From contig NZ_AZUC01000014.1 in the NCBI RefSeq assembly GCF_000586555.1, positions 186,001 to 250,000 of the forward strand: 64,000 bases of DNA, read 5' to 3'. Below, piece after piece: positions 8,063 through 16,833 of this stretch; the stretch's first letter is position 1, and every line of letters starts with the position of its first letter. Below the pieces are notes generated by a model. The model searched no databases. It was given only the letters and a program-made list of their open reading frames with translations, and was not told the origin of the DNA. The position numbers and the translations under genes are program-made. This stretch comes from Sporosarcina sp. D27. Its GTDB lineage: Bacteria > Bacillota > Bacilli > Bacillales_A > Planococcaceae.

Positions 8063-9223
8063 TTGAACTATCAATCGAATCGTTTGGGACAAATCCCTCC
8101 GTATTTATTTGCAGAAATCAATAAGAAAAAGGCTGCGATGATAAATAAGGGAGTGGATGTGATTGACTTAGGCATTGGGGATCCTGATCTGCCGACTCCA
8201 CCTCATATTGTTGAGAAATTAGTAGAGGAGATGCAGAGTCCTGCTAATTTCAAGTATCCCAATTTCATAGGGTGTATTGAGTATCGTCAGTCAATTGCTG
8301 ATTTTTATTTGCGGCACTATGGTGTGGATCTCGATCCCGAAACAGAAGTACTAGCCCTCATCGGCTCAAAAGAAGGGATTGCTCATTTAATTCCTACAAT
8401 GATCGACCCAGGGGATACGGTATTGATACCTGACCCGAGCTATCCTGTCTACAGAATGGCAACTTTGCTAGCAAACGGACAGTATTACGACATGCCTTTG
8501 CTAAAGGAGAATAATTTTGAACCCGATTTCAGTACAATTCCTCAAGAAGTCATTGACCGTTCCAAACTGATGTTTTTAAATTATCCAGGGAATCCAACTT
8601 CGGCTACTGTTGATATTGAATTCTTCCAAAAGGCAGTTGCATTTTCTAAAGAACATGGCATCCCGATCGCACATGATTCAGCTTATAACAGGGTGACATT
8701 TTCGGACTATACAGCCCCTAGTATTTTGCAGGTGGAGGGTTCCAAAGAGGTAGCTGTTGAATTTGGATCACTATCAAAAACCTATAACATGACGGGGTGG
8801 AGAATCGGATATGTCGTCGGTAATAAAGAAATCATTAAAGCACTATCGGTCCTAAAAAGTAATACGGATACTGGGCAGTTTACGCCGATACAAAAAGCTG
8901 CAGCATTTGCTCTAGATAGCGATCAAAGTTGTGTCGCAGCACATAACTGTATTTACGAAGAAAGAATGGCTGTCGTGTTGGAGGGTCTCTCTTCTATCGG
9001 CATAGATGTAGACTCACCTAAAGGGAGTTTCTTCGTTTGGGCTCCTGTTCCGGAAGGCTTTACTTCCACTAAATTTGTCACACATGTTCTAGAGAAAACT
9101 GGGGTAATCGTTACACCTGGCAACGCATTTGGTCCGAATGGAGAGGGGTATTTTCGCATCTCTCTGTCGGTTCCGAATGAAAGATTATTCGAAGCAATTC
9201 ATCGAATCAAGGAAAGCATTTAG
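8063..9223 (+). CDS. class I/II aminotransferase, LL-diaminopimelate aminotransferase-like
   Basis: This 386-residue fold-type I PLP enzyme has an N-terminal VIDLGIGDPDLPTPPHI motif, the LNYPGNPTSA motif that binds the cofactor and substrate, and SLSKTYNMTGWR with the Schiff-base Lys at residue 239. The conserved C-terminal arginine lies in GYFRISLS. Overall it resembles LL-diaminopimelate aminotransferases and related enzymes. Here it stands directly before an aminoadipate-semialdehyde-type dehydrogenase, and a lysine-dehydrogenase-like gene is nearby. A plausible role is therefore transamination of 2-aminoadipate to 2-oxoadipate, but this is inference. The start is TTG with AAGGTAGGTGG upstream. 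Another aminotransferase substrate cannot be excluded. Confidence 0.8.
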   Translation: MNYQSNRLGQIPPYLFAEINKKKAAMINKGVDVIDLGIGDPDLPTPPHIVEKLVEEMQSPANFKYPNFIGCIEYRQSIADFYLRHYGVDLDPETEVLALIGSKEGIAHLIPTMIDPGDTVLIPDPSYPVYRMATLLANGQYYDMPLLKENNFEPDFSTIPQEVIDRSKLMFLNYPGNPTSATVDIEFFQKAVAFSKEHGIPIAHDSAYNRVTFSDYTAPSILQVEGSKEVAVEFGSLSKTYNMTGWRIGYVVGNKEIIKALSVLKSNTDTGQFTPIQKAAAFALDSDQSCVAAHNCIYEERMAVVLEGLSSIGIDVDSPKGSFFVWAPVPEGFTSTKFVTHVLEKTGVIVTPGNAFGPNGEGYFRISLSVPNERLFEAIHRIKESI

Positions 9224-9255
9224 AAGATAAGTAAAATTATGAAGGAGGCAGTTAT

Positions 9256-10809
9256 ATGATAAATCGAAAAGGAATTCAAGTTGTTCATCCAAATAAAAAA
9301 GGAACTACCACTAACGAAGGAAATGAAGTGAAAAAATGCCTTAACTACATCGACGGAGAGTGGTGTGAATCCTCATCAGGTAAATTTGTGGACGTGCTAA
9401 ATCCAGCCAACGGAAAAGTGCTAGGGAAAGTCGCGCAGTCAACAGATGAAGACCTGAATCGAGCCGTTCTAGCAGCAAAAAAAGCTCAAAAAGAATGGCG
9501 TCTAGTTCCAGCACCTGAGCGTGCAGAATACTTATATACCATTGCAAATCTGTTAAAAGAACGTAAAGAAGAATTGTCACAAATCCTTACAAGTGAAATG
9601 GGGAAAGTGATCGACGAAGCACGGGGAGAAGTGCAAGAAGCGATCGATATGGCATATTACATGGCAGGAGAAGGACGTCGTCTCTTTGGTGATACGGTTC
9701 CATCTGAGCTGCGTGACAAATTCGCGATGAGTGTAAGAGTTCCAATTGGTGTTGCGGGATTGATAACACCATGGAATTTCCCGATTGCCATCGCGTCATG
9801 GAAGTCATTTCCGGCTCTTGTATCAGGGAATGCAGTCGTTTGGAAACCTGCAACTGAAACACCCATTATCGCTTATGAATTCGCGAAAATTTTTGAAGAA
9901 GCAGGATTGCCGAAAGGGCTGCTGAATTTAGTGAATGGTTCTGGAAGAGAAGTAGGAAATGCAATGGTAGAGCACCCGGATATCGATTTGATTTCCTTTA
10001 CGGGGTCGAATGAAGTCGGGAGTGCCATAAATGCGCGGGCAGGAGAACTTTTAAAACGGACTTCATTAGAAATGGGTGGGAAAAATGCTGTAATTGTACT
10101 AAAAGATGCGGATCTCGATCTTGCGGTTGACGGAATTTTGTGGGGGGCATTTGGTACAAGCGGCCAACGGTGTACAGCAACAAGCCGAATTATCGTTCAT
10201 CAGGATGTAAAAGAGGACCTGGAGAACAAACTTGTAGAGCGAGTTGGTGAATTATCCCTTGGTGATGGGGCGGATGAAAGTGTAAAAGTAGGTCCTGTGA
10301 TCAATCGTTCCTCTCTAGGTAAAATTCATGAGTTCGTGAAAATCGGTCTTGCAGAGGGAGCTACACTTCTTGCCGGGGGGAGAATGGTAACAGATAGCGG
10401 ACTTGTTACTGGGAATTTCTATGCGCCAACCATATTCACCGATGCGACAGTTGATATGCGAATTGCTCAAGAGGAAATCTTTGGCCCGGTAGTCTCTATT
10501 ATCCCTGTGAAAAGCCTAAAAGAAGCCATCGAAGTGAACAATAGTGTGAAATTCGGATTATCCAGCTCGATTTTCACTTCTGATGTCAATCTAGCGTTTC
10601 AAGCGATGAGGGATCTCGATACAGGGATTGTTTATATCAATGCGGGGACGACGGGAGCAGAAATCCATCTCCCTTTCGGAGGGACGAAAGGGACAGGAAA
10701 CGGACATAGAGATTCTGGTGTAGCGGCACTTGATGTCTATACAGAATGGAAATCCGTCTATGTAGATTACAGTGGGAAATTGCAACGAGCGCAAATCGAT
10801 AACTATTAA
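9256..10809 (+). CDS. aldehyde dehydrogenase, probable alpha-aminoadipate-semialdehyde (piperideine-6-carboxylate) dehydrogenase
   Basis: This 517-residue NAD(P)-dependent aldehyde dehydrogenase has the catalytic Cys at residue 306 (GQRC) and the general base Glu at 272 (LEMGGKN). The cofactor region has PWNFPIA and FTGSNEVG. The C-terminal motif [18 protein letters not shown], followed by GHRDSG, is characteristic of enzymes annotated as piperideine-6-carboxylate or aminoadipate-semialdehyde dehydrogenases. The reaction would be allysine to L-2-aminoadipate in the cytosol. It lies 32 bp after the aminotransferase, with AAGGAGG before its ATG, so the two are probably co-transcribed; a terminator follows. 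An extra 30 or so residues precede the usual family start, so an internal start is possible. Substrate is inferred from motif and context. Confidence 0.8.
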   Translation: MINRKGIQVVHPNKKGTTTNEGNEVKKCLNYIDGEWCESSSGKFVDVLNPANGKVLGKVAQSTDEDLNRAVLAAKKAQKEWRLVPAPERAEYLYTIANLLKERKEELSQILTSEMGKVIDEARGEVQEAIDMAYYMAGEGRRLFGDTVPSELRDKFAMSVRVPIGVAGLITPWNFPIAIASWKSFPALVSGNAVVWKPATETPIIAYEFAKIFEEAGLPKGLLNLVNGSGREVGNAMVEHPDIDLISFTGSNEVGSAINARAGELLKRTSLEMGGKNAVIVLKDADLDLAVDGILWGAFGTSGQRCTATSRIIVHQDVKEDLENKLVERVGELSLGDGADESVKVGPVINRSSLGKIHEFVKIGLAEGATLLAGGRMVTDSGLVTGNFYAPTIFTDATVDMRIAQEEIFGPVVSIIPVKSLKEAIEVNNSVKFGLSSSIFTSDVNLAFQAMRDLDTGIVYINAGTTGAEIHLPFGGTKGTGNGHRDSGVAALDVYTEWKSVYVDYSGKLQRAQIDNY

Positions 10810-10824
10810 ATTTTGAAAATAGTA

Positions 10825-10874
10825 GCCGCCAGCATTAGTGACGATCCGTGTCAGTAATGTTGGTGGCTTTTGAA
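10825..10874 (+). terminator. intrinsic terminator after aldehyde dehydrogenase
   Basis: GCCGCCAGCATTAGTGAC (10825-10842) can pair, with G-U wobbles and one mismatch, with GTCAGTAATGTTGGTGGC (10850-10867), followed by a T run. It ends the aminotransferase-dehydrogenase transcript. Confidence 0.75.
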
Positions 10875-11049
10875 ATTCTTGTAGATGCCTTGAGATAGGT
10901 TCATGAATCATTCGCAAGGCTTGGACATATAGTTAACTAGCTTGTACCTCAATGGCATGGGACAAATAATCGATACGGATGGCATGAAAGGTGGAGATGT
11001 CACTCTATACTTGCATGTGCTCGTAAATATGTGAATTGGAGGGGTAAAG

Positions 11050-11859
11050 ATGAAGAAAATGATGTGGCTATTGATTTTATCACTAGTATTAGCGGCAGCT
11101 CTTGCAGGGTGTGGAGGAAAAAGTAAGGACAAGGCTGACGAAGCGGTCAAGACAGATGTGGCAGATCGAATCACCGATTCCAAAGTCATGAAAGTAGCTT
11201 TTGAAGGGACATACCCACCGTTTAACTTCCTGAACGACAAGGATGAGTTCCAAGGATTTGATGTCGATATTTCAAATGAAATCGCCAAAAGATTAGGTGT
11301 TGAAGCTGAATTCATCGCAACGAAGTGGGATGGACTAATCGGAGGACTGAAAGCGGACAAGTTTGACATCATTATTGGTCAGATGACGGTTACTGAGGAA
11401 AGGAAAAAAAGTGTCGACTTCACGGATCCATACGTTGTAACTGGTTCTGTTTTAGTAACGCGCGAAGACACGAATGACATTACTGAACTCGCTGATATTA
11501 AAGGGAAGAAAGTAGGCGTCGGCGGAGGAACAACGTTTGAGGAAGTTGCGAACAGTGTTGAAGGCGCAGATGTAAAGCTGTATAAAGCTGTAAGCGATTA
11601 CATTCAGGACTTAACGAATAAACGATTGGACGTCATCATCAATGACCAGTTGCTCATGAACTATAACATTAAAGAGAACAACTTACCGATTAAAGTAACC
11701 AGCGACATCTTAAATAAAGATGAAATTGGTATGGCTGTCAATAAAGGAAATGAAGACTTTGTAGAAAAAGTGAATAATGCACTTAAGGAAATGAAAGAAG
11801 ATGGAACTTATAAAGAAATTTATAAGAAGTGGTTCGGAACAGATCCTTTAGATAAGTGA
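11050..11859 (+). CDS. polar amino acid ABC transporter substrate-binding lipoprotein
   Basis: This 269-residue family 3 solute-binding protein has a signal peptide with lipobox LAGC near residue 21. The typical family 3 segments are VAFEGTYPPFNFLND, GFDVDISNEIAKRLG and the WDGLIGGLKADKFDIIIGQM region. It would capture a polar amino acid outside the membrane; given the lysine-dehydrogenase-like gene directly after it, lysine or another basic amino acid is the leading guess. GGAGGGG precedes the ATG. The permease and ATPase of the same importer lie beyond the dehydrogenase gene, at 13141 and 13834, an arrangement that links transport and catabolism. Confidence 0.86.
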   Translation: MKKMMWLLILSLVLAAALAGCGGKSKDKADEAVKTDVADRITDSKVMKVAFEGTYPPFNFLNDKDEFQGFDVDISNEIAKRLGVEAEFIATKWDGLIGGLKADKFDIIIGQMTVTEERKKSVDFTDPYVVTGSVLVTREDTNDITELADIKGKKVGVGGGTTFEEVANSVEGADVKLYKAVSDYIQDLTNKRLDVIINDQLLMNYNIKENNLPIKVTSDILNKDEIGMAVNKGNEDFVEKVNNALKEMKEDGTYKEIYKKWFGTDPLDK

Positions 11860-11865
11860 AAGTAC

Positions 11866-11907
11866 CCTAGAGTAACCAAAAGCAGGATCGTTGTTTACTC
11901 TAGGTCT
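11866..11907 (+). terminator. intercistronic hairpin, possible partial terminator
   Basis: CCTAGAGTAA (11866-11875) pairs perfectly with TTACTCTAGG (11895-11904). The tail TCTTTC is a poor T tract, so it may attenuate or protect the upstream mRNA rather than stop transcription. Such hairpins often follow solute-binding-protein genes. Confidence 0.6.
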
Positions 11908-11944
11908 TTCATTCACAAAAAATTGACAGAGGTGAACAAATAAT

Positions 11945-13087
11945 ATGAGAGTAGTCGTTTTAGGAACTGGGATGATTGGCACAACAATCGTAAGTGAACT
12001 GGCGAAATTCAAAGAAATTGAATCCGTCATGGCAGTCGATGTCAGACAGGAAAGTATCGATAAATGTCTCGAAATTGCGGATAATCCAAAGGTGTTTGGA
12101 AAGACGGTAACATTATCAACGGAAGATGATTTCATAAAAGTACTCGAAGACGCGGATGTAGCAGTTGGATGTCTCCCTCATTCTTTAAGCCTAACCGCTG
12201 TAAAAGCTGCAATCGTTTCACAATGTCATTTAGTAGATCTAGTCGGGTCCATGTTCAAAGAAAAACTAGAATTACATACTCAAGCACAGGAGGCTGGAGT
12301 CACGATTATCCCAGGGTGTGGGGTTGCACCGGGCATCACAAACTTCTTGGCAGCACAAGGAATCGAAATGCTGGATGAAGCCGAGGAAGCAGTCCTGATT
12401 TGCGGGGGAATTCCTAGATGGCCGGTCCCGCCACTATGGTACCAGGTCGTTTTTCGCCTAGAAAGTGTATTGGGTCTCTATACAAAGCCTGCATTCGCGA
12501 TCAAGAATGGCGAAATTGTAGAATTACCGGCGCTTTCTGAGCTTGAGTCAATGTCGTTCCCTTACCCGGTTGGTGACTGTGAAGCCGTCATAACAGATGC
12601 GCATAGCACTGCATTTACATTTAAAGGGAAAGTGAGAAACTTAACTGAAAAAACAGTTCGCTATCCTGGGCATTGGGAGAAAATGAAGGTACTAGGAGAG
12701 TTAGGCTTTTTAGATAATAAGTCCATTGAAATTGAAGGAGTTATCACTACTAACGTAAAAATTTCTGAAAAGATACTTGCGCCAAAAATGGTAGGGGAAT
12801 CAGTTGAAGACGTGACGGTTGTTCGAGTGGAAGTGAAAGGAACTAAAGAGGGCAAATCTAGAAACTATACATGGGAAATGGTTGATGTATACGACCATGA
12901 ACGAAATATATCTTCGATGGCAAAAACAACTGCACTTCCTGCCGCGATAGCAGCAAAGTGGATTGCAGAGAAAAAGATACTAGAAACAGGTGTGGTTCCC
13001 ATAGAATCGATCATTGTTAACGAGAGGTTTGATCCTTTTGTTGAAGAACTAAAAGAGCTTGGGATCCATATTGAATTTAAAGAGTAG
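11945..13087 (+). CDS. saccharopine dehydrogenase family protein, probable L-lysine 6-dehydrogenase
   Basis: This 380-residue NAD(P)-binding enzyme starts with the Rossmann motif VVVLGTGMIGTTIV. It continues with a saccharopine-dehydrogenase-type domain (DLVGSMFKEKLELHTQA and GVTIIPGCGVAPGITNFLA near residues 100-137). Its length and layout match lysine 6-dehydrogenase of Gram-positive bacteria (about 385 residues) better than saccharopine dehydrogenase (LYS9 type, larger). The expected reaction is NAD-dependent oxidative deamination of lysine to allysine, which cyclises to piperideine-6-carboxylate, the substrate of the aldehyde dehydrogenase at 9256. It sits inside an amino acid importer operon, between the binding protein and the permease. 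Activity on lysine is inferred. Confidence 0.77.
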   Translation: MRVVVLGTGMIGTTIVSELAKFKEIESVMAVDVRQESIDKCLEIADNPKVFGKTVTLSTEDDFIKVLEDADVAVGCLPHSLSLTAVKAAIVSQCHLVDLVGSMFKEKLELHTQAQEAGVTIIPGCGVAPGITNFLAAQGIEMLDEAEEAVLICGGIPRWPVPPLWYQVVFRLESVLGLYTKPAFAIKNGEIVELPALSELESMSFPYPVGDCEAVITDAHSTAFTFKGKVRNLTEKTVRYPGHWEKMKVLGELGFLDNKSIEIEGVITTNVKISEKILAPKMVGESVEDVTVVRVEVKGTKEGKSRNYTWEMVDVYDHERNISSMAKTTALPAAIAAKWIAEKKILETGVVPIESIIVNERFDPFVEELKELGIHIEFKE

Positions 13088-13140
13088 CATTAGGAATAAT
13101 TTGTTTTACTTTGATAGAAAGTCTGGAAGGAAGTGAAGTA

Positions 13141-13797
13141 GTGGATGTTACGATCATAATCGACTCATTGCCCTCCCTATTAAAAGCAACAATCATGACG
13201 CTTTTTTTAAGTTGTATCTCCGTACTTATTGCACTCGTTATAGGTTTTTCCACAGCACTAATCCGAATTCTAAAGATCAAGGTCGTATACGAAATCGCCA
13301 GTATCTATATTTCTGTTATTCGAGGAACGCCACTTCTGGTGCAAATATTTGTCATTTACTATGGATTGCCGCAAATCGGTATTTCACTAGATCCTATTTC
13401 TTCAGGGGTTATGGCACTAAGTTTAAATGCGGGTGCCTATCTTTCTGAATCATTCCGTGCATCCATCCTTGCGGTTGATAGGGGCCAAATGGAAGCTGCC
13501 ATTTCAATGGGGATGACGTATGGGCAAGCTATGAGGAGAATTATTCTCCCTCAAAGTCTTCGGATTGCAATCCCGACATTATCAAATTCATTTATCGTTC
13601 TCGTGAAGGATACATCGCTAGTCTCTGTCATCACTGTTACTGAACTACTGCAAATGTCTAGTTTGATCATCGCAAAAACGTTTGAGCCATTAACGATTTA
13701 TTTAACAGCCGCAGCCATTTATTGGATTCTAATTACGTTCTTTACAACATTGTTTGATAAATTCGAAAAGCGATCATCAAAGCATTTAGTTCGATAA
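13141..13797 (+). CDS. polar amino acid ABC transporter permease
   Basis: This 218-residue HisM/GlnP-type permease has about five membrane segments, the RGTPLLVQIFVIYYGLP motif typical of polar amino acid permeases near residue 63, and an EAA loop around EAAISMGMTYGQAMRRI. A TTG at 13111 is in frame, but GTG at 13141 lies 10 nt after GGAAGG (13125-13130), and its N-terminus matches the family, so it is preferred. It is 53 bp downstream of the lysine-dehydrogenase-like gene and 36 bp before the ATPase, so one transcript is likely. Confidence 0.85.
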   Translation: MDVTIIIDSLPSLLKATIMTLFLSCISVLIALVIGFSTALIRILKIKVVYEIASIYISVIRGTPLLVQIFVIYYGLPQIGISLDPISSGVMALSLNAGAYLSESFRASILAVDRGQMEAAISMGMTYGQAMRRIILPQSLRIAIPTLSNSFIVLVKDTSLVSVITVTELLQMSSLIIAKTFEPLTIYLTAAAIYWILITFFTTLFDKFEKRSSKHLVR

Positions 13798-13833
13798 CGT
13801 AGGTAGGAAATCTAGGTTTAGGGGGAGGCTATC

Positions 13834-14583
13834 TTGCAGGTTATTGAAGTTAAAAATCTTAAAAAAGCTTTCGGAGACAATCCTGTTTTAGATGGAGTCG
13901 ACCTGTCTGTAAACAAAAGTGAAGTTGTCGTCATAATGGGGCCAAGCGGTTCAGGAAAATCCACTTTTCTTCGTTGTTTAACTTATTTAGAAGAGCCGAA
14001 CGCAGGCATAATTAGAATCGGTCCCCACGAACTTCATACAGGGGGAAAACTAGATCGAAAACGCAAGAAAGAGATTAGGGAGTTACGAAAGAAAACTGGC
14101 TTTGTATTTCAGTCTTTTAATCTATTTCCAAATAAGACCGCAATCGAAAACGTGATGGAGGGTCCCTTGACGATTTACGGCGTTACGCCGAACGAAGCAA
14201 AGGAGTTAGCGGAATCCCTACTTGTCAAAGTAGGTCTGGGAGATCGTTGTGATCATTATCCTTCCCAGTTGTCAGGCGGTCAACAGCAACGAGTAGCAAT
14301 TGCTAGGGCGTTATCTCTAAATCCTACCGTCATGCTCTATGATGAACCCACGTCAGCATTGGACCCCGAACTAGTCAGAGAAGTTCTACAGGTGATTAAA
14401 GATTTGGCAGAAGAGGGGATGACAATGGTCATCGTTACACATGAAATGAATTTTGCGAGAGAAGTGGCGGATCGAGTGATTTTCATGGATGGCGGTGTCA
14501 TAGTCGAACAAGGGGACCCCAAAGAACTATTTGATAATCCAAAGGAAGAACGGACAAAAAGATTTCTTACGATGGCGGAGTGA
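13834..14583 (+). CDS. polar amino acid ABC transporter ATPase (GlnQ/HisP type)
   Basis: This 249-residue ATPase has Walker [11 protein letters not shown]-loop [16 protein letters not shown], signature [15 protein letters not shown] and Walker [16 protein letters not shown] with H-loop [14 protein letters not shown]. All match the GlnQ/HisP/ArtP group. It starts at a TTG preceded by GGGGGAGG (13820-13827) and completes the importer with the genes at 11050 and 13141. A strong terminator follows at once. Confidence 0.88.
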   Translation: MQVIEVKNLKKAFGDNPVLDGVDLSVNKSEVVVIMGPSGSGKSTFLRCLTYLEEPNAGIIRIGPHELHTGGKLDRKRKKEIRELRKKTGFVFQSFNLFPNKTAIENVMEGPLTIYGVTPNEAKELAESLLVKVGLGDRCDHYPSQLSGGQQQRVAIARALSLNPTVMLYDEPTSALDPELVREVLQVIKDLAEEGMTMVIVTHEMNFAREVADRVIFMDGGVIVEQGDPKELFDNPKEERTKRFLTMAE

Positions 14584-14620
14584 GATCGAAGTTTGCATTT
14601 GGGTCATTAACTACACAAAT

Positions 14621-14668
14621 AAAAGCAGGAGGCGAAAAGAATTTCTTTTCGCCTCCTGCTTTTTTTGG
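14621..14668 (+). terminator. strong intrinsic terminator
   Basis: AAAAGCAGGAGGCGAAAAGA pairs with the complementary arm TTCTTTTCGCCTCCTGCTTT and runs into a seven-base T tract. It closes the importer/lysine-dehydrogenase operon. Confidence 0.9.
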
Positions 14669-14808
14669 CTGGGAATAACAAGACATTGTGAACTACACTA
14701 CAATAAGATTATTTGAGCATTTTGTTGTCTAAACAACTACATACTTATGAAATGATGGAGTACAGATTCAAATATCTATCAACCTTTAAAAAAATATTCA
14801 GAATAGGA

Positions 14809-14838
14809 TTGACAACAATAATGTATTAAGCATATAAT
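14809..14838 (+). promoter_or_regulatory. sigma-A-type promoter of the GntR/ABC operon
   Basis: A consensus -35 TTGACA (14809-14814) and a consensus -10 TATAAT (14833-14838) are separated by 18 bp. It is the strongest promoter seen in the window, and the regulator's operator-like palindrome begins 8 bp downstream. Confidence 0.8.
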
Positions 14839-14846
14839 ACGCTTGT

Positions 14847-14874
14847 AGTGTATGAACTACCTAATACATACACT
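14847..14874 (+). promoter_or_regulatory. operator-like inverted repeat of the GntR regulator
   Basis: AGTGTATG (14847-14854) and CATACACT (14867-14874) form perfect 8-bp arms around 12 bp, just downstream of the -10 box. B. subtilis YtrA is reported to bind AGTGTA/TACACT half sites, which match the outer six bases here, though the spacing may differ. Binding would block transcription from the promoter above. Confidence 0.65.
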
Positions 14875-14918
14875 GAATTTGTTTGATATTACAAAAGGTT
14901 GATATAGGAGTTGTTTCA

Positions 14919-15299
14919 ATGAATGTGAATTTTAATAATCGTGATCCGGTTTATTTGCAAATTGTTCGTTATTTCAAGGAGAAAATTGCAGTGGGAGGAT
15001 TGAAACCTGGCGAAGAAATCCCATCAAGGCGGGAGTTGGCGAATCGGATGAAAGTTAACCCTAACACCGCGCAACGAGCGTATAAGGAAATGGAGGAACA
15101 AGGTTTGATTTATACGGAGAAAAATCATCCAAGTAGAATCACATCGGATAAAGTGACATTAGGTAAGGTAAGAGATGAACTACTTGCTGAGGCAGTTGAT
15201 ATGTTTGTGACATCTGTTCGTTCCATTAATGTACCAGTAGAAGAATTGCTGGACTTGGTAAAGGTAAAGTACACAGCTAACGGTGATAAGGAGGATTAA
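14919..15299 (+). CDS. GntR family regulator, YtrA-type
   Basis: This 126-residue regulator has an N-terminal winged helix: PVYLQIVRYFKEKIAVGGLKP, then PSRRELANRMKVNPNTAQRA and GLIYTEKN. Only a short C-terminal dimerisation helix pair follows, the YtrA subfamily arrangement with no large effector domain. It heads an ABC-transporter operon and a matching palindrome overlaps its promoter region, so autorepression is likely; in B. subtilis YtrA responds to cell-wall antibiotics. An in-frame ATT/TTG region upstream is open from 14883, but the ATG at 14919 has TAGGAG 8 nt before it. The inducer in this organism is unknown. Confidence 0.85.
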   Translation: MNVNFNNRDPVYLQIVRYFKEKIAVGGLKPGEEIPSRRELANRMKVNPNTAQRAYKEMEEQGLIYTEKNHPSRITSDKVTLGKVRDELLAEAVDMFVTSVRSINVPVEELLDLVKVKYTANGDKED

Positions 15300-15301
15300 A
15301 C

Positions 15302-15991
15302 ATGATTGAAGTAAAATCGGTTGAAAAGAAATACGGACGTAAGAAAATATTAAAAGACGTATCTTTTACAGCGAACAAAGGTGAAATCACTTGTTTAATA
15401 GGAATCAATGGAGTTGGGAAGACGACGATTCTAAATGCAATAATGGCGCTTACCCCGATTAATAAAGGACAGATATTAATAGATGGAGAACCGCTAACTA
15501 AAAATTCATTCGAAAAAATCACCTTTATCCCTGATACTATTACAATGCTTCCACACATGAAAATAGCAGAAGCGATGGAGTTTATGAATGACTTTTATAC
15601 TTGTTGGAATCAGGAACGCGCAAACGAATTACTAGGTTTTTTTAGATTGGATCCGAAAGATCGAATTGCTTCCTTATCAAAAGGTAATACAGCAAAGGTT
15701 AACCTGTTACTTGGCCTAGCACTTGATGTGGATTATGTATTAATGGATGAGCCGTTCTCTGGAATTGACATGTTTAGTCGAGAGGATATTGCAAATGTAT
15801 TCACAAGTCATTTGATTGAAAATCGCGGTGTAATTATTACGACACATGAAGTAGGGGATATTGAACATTTAATTGATAAAGTTGTTCTTCTAGATGATGG
15901 TAAGGTTACAAAGGAATTTAGCGCAGAAGAAGCACGTGAAAACGAAGGGAAGTCTGTCATTGATGTAATGAGAGAGGTGTATCAAAGATGA
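15302..15991 (+). CDS. ABC transporter ATPase (YtrB-like)
   Basis: This 229-residue ATPase has Walker A IGINGVGKTT (with Val-Gly rather than Ser-Gly), a signature-region LSKGNTAKVNLLLGLA that is divergent from LSGGQ, and Walker B VLMDEPFSGIDMF followed by THEVGDIE. This set is typical of YtrB/BcrA-type export ATPases paired with ABC-2 membrane proteins. It starts two bases after the regulator gene and overlaps the membrane gene by four bases (ATGA), so the three are one unit. A role in antibiotic or envelope-stress response is inferred from the family. Confidence 0.84.
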   Translation: MIEVKSVEKKYGRKKILKDVSFTANKGEITCLIGINGVGKTTILNAIMALTPINKGQILIDGEPLTKNSFEKITFIPDTITMLPHMKIAEAMEFMNDFYTCWNQERANELLGFFRLDPKDRIASLSKGNTAKVNLLLGLALDVDYVLMDEPFSGIDMFSREDIANVFTSHLIENRGVIITTHEVGDIEHLIDKVVLLDDGKVTKEFSAEEARENEGKSVIDVMREVYQR

Positions 15992-16821
15992 AAAATTACA
16001 TGAAGCTCGTTAACTTTGAATTTAATCGCATTGCGAAACTGTTTGCAGTCTTACTTGGTGTAACCTTTGTAATACAGATTGTAGGAGTCATTGTGCAATC
16101 AAGATATTATCTTAATATGGCTAATGAAATTATGTATGAGGGAATGTTATCGAAATCACAGTTTCTAGAAAATTACGATAAAATAAGTTTTTCACAAATA
16201 ATGAATAGCATGTGGTTCCTAGGTTCTATTTGGTTCTGTGTCGCTGCTGTTGTTTTCTATATCTTTATTATTTGGTATCGTGATTGGATTGGAAAGAATA
16301 CATTTATTTACAGGTTATTGATGCTCCCTACGACTAGATTGAATATTTTATTTGCAAAAATTACCACTATCTTAATTATGACATTAGGAGTAGTTGCAAT
16401 TCAACTCATTATGCTACCGATTGAAACGCTACTAATGAAAGCAATTGTGCCTAAAGAGTTTATAAGAGATATTAGCGTGAACGAAATTGTCACCATTATG
16501 CCCGAATTTAGTTTCATCATTCCAAATAGCCCGATTGAACTTGTTTTAATCTATGGTGCAGGTGTGTTGGCTGTTAGTATTCTATTTACTGCGATCTTAA
16601 TGGAAAGAAGCTTCAAATGGAAGGGGATTCTAGGAGGTCTCATTTATAGTGCGGTTGCTGTTGGTTTAATGATTTCACCATTACTTATAAATGAGTTTTT
16701 TCTCAATGGCTTTTTCTACAAAATTGAAATGTTTGTACTTGAAATCATAATGGGTTTCCTAGTTCTCGCAGGATCTATTTGGACTTGTAGATTCCTGTTA
16801 ATGAAAAAGATTACCGTATAA
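15988..16821 (+). CDS. ABC-2-type membrane protein
   Basis: This 277-residue protein has about six membrane segments: one near residues 17-35, a pair around 75-95 and 125-150, and others toward the C-terminus. There is no extracellular binding domain. Position and coupling with the preceding ATPase identify it as the transporter's membrane subunit. Sequence similarity to YtrC/YtrD is only suggestive. Its start lies inside the last codons of the ATPase gene. Confidence 0.75.
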   Translation: MKNYMKLVNFEFNRIAKLFAVLLGVTFVIQIVGVIVQSRYYLNMANEIMYEGMLSKSQFLENYDKISFSQIMNSMWFLGSIWFCVAAVVFYIFIIWYRDWIGKNTFIYRLLMLPTTRLNILFAKITTILIMTLGVVAIQLIMLPIETLLMKAIVPKEFIRDISVNEIVTIMPEFSFIIPNSPIELVLIYGAGVLAVSILFTAILMERSFKWKGILGGLIYSAVAVGLMISPLLINEFFLNGFFYKIEMFVLEIIMGFLVLAGSIWTCRFLLMKKITV

Positions 16822-16833
16822 GGGGTGTTAAAA

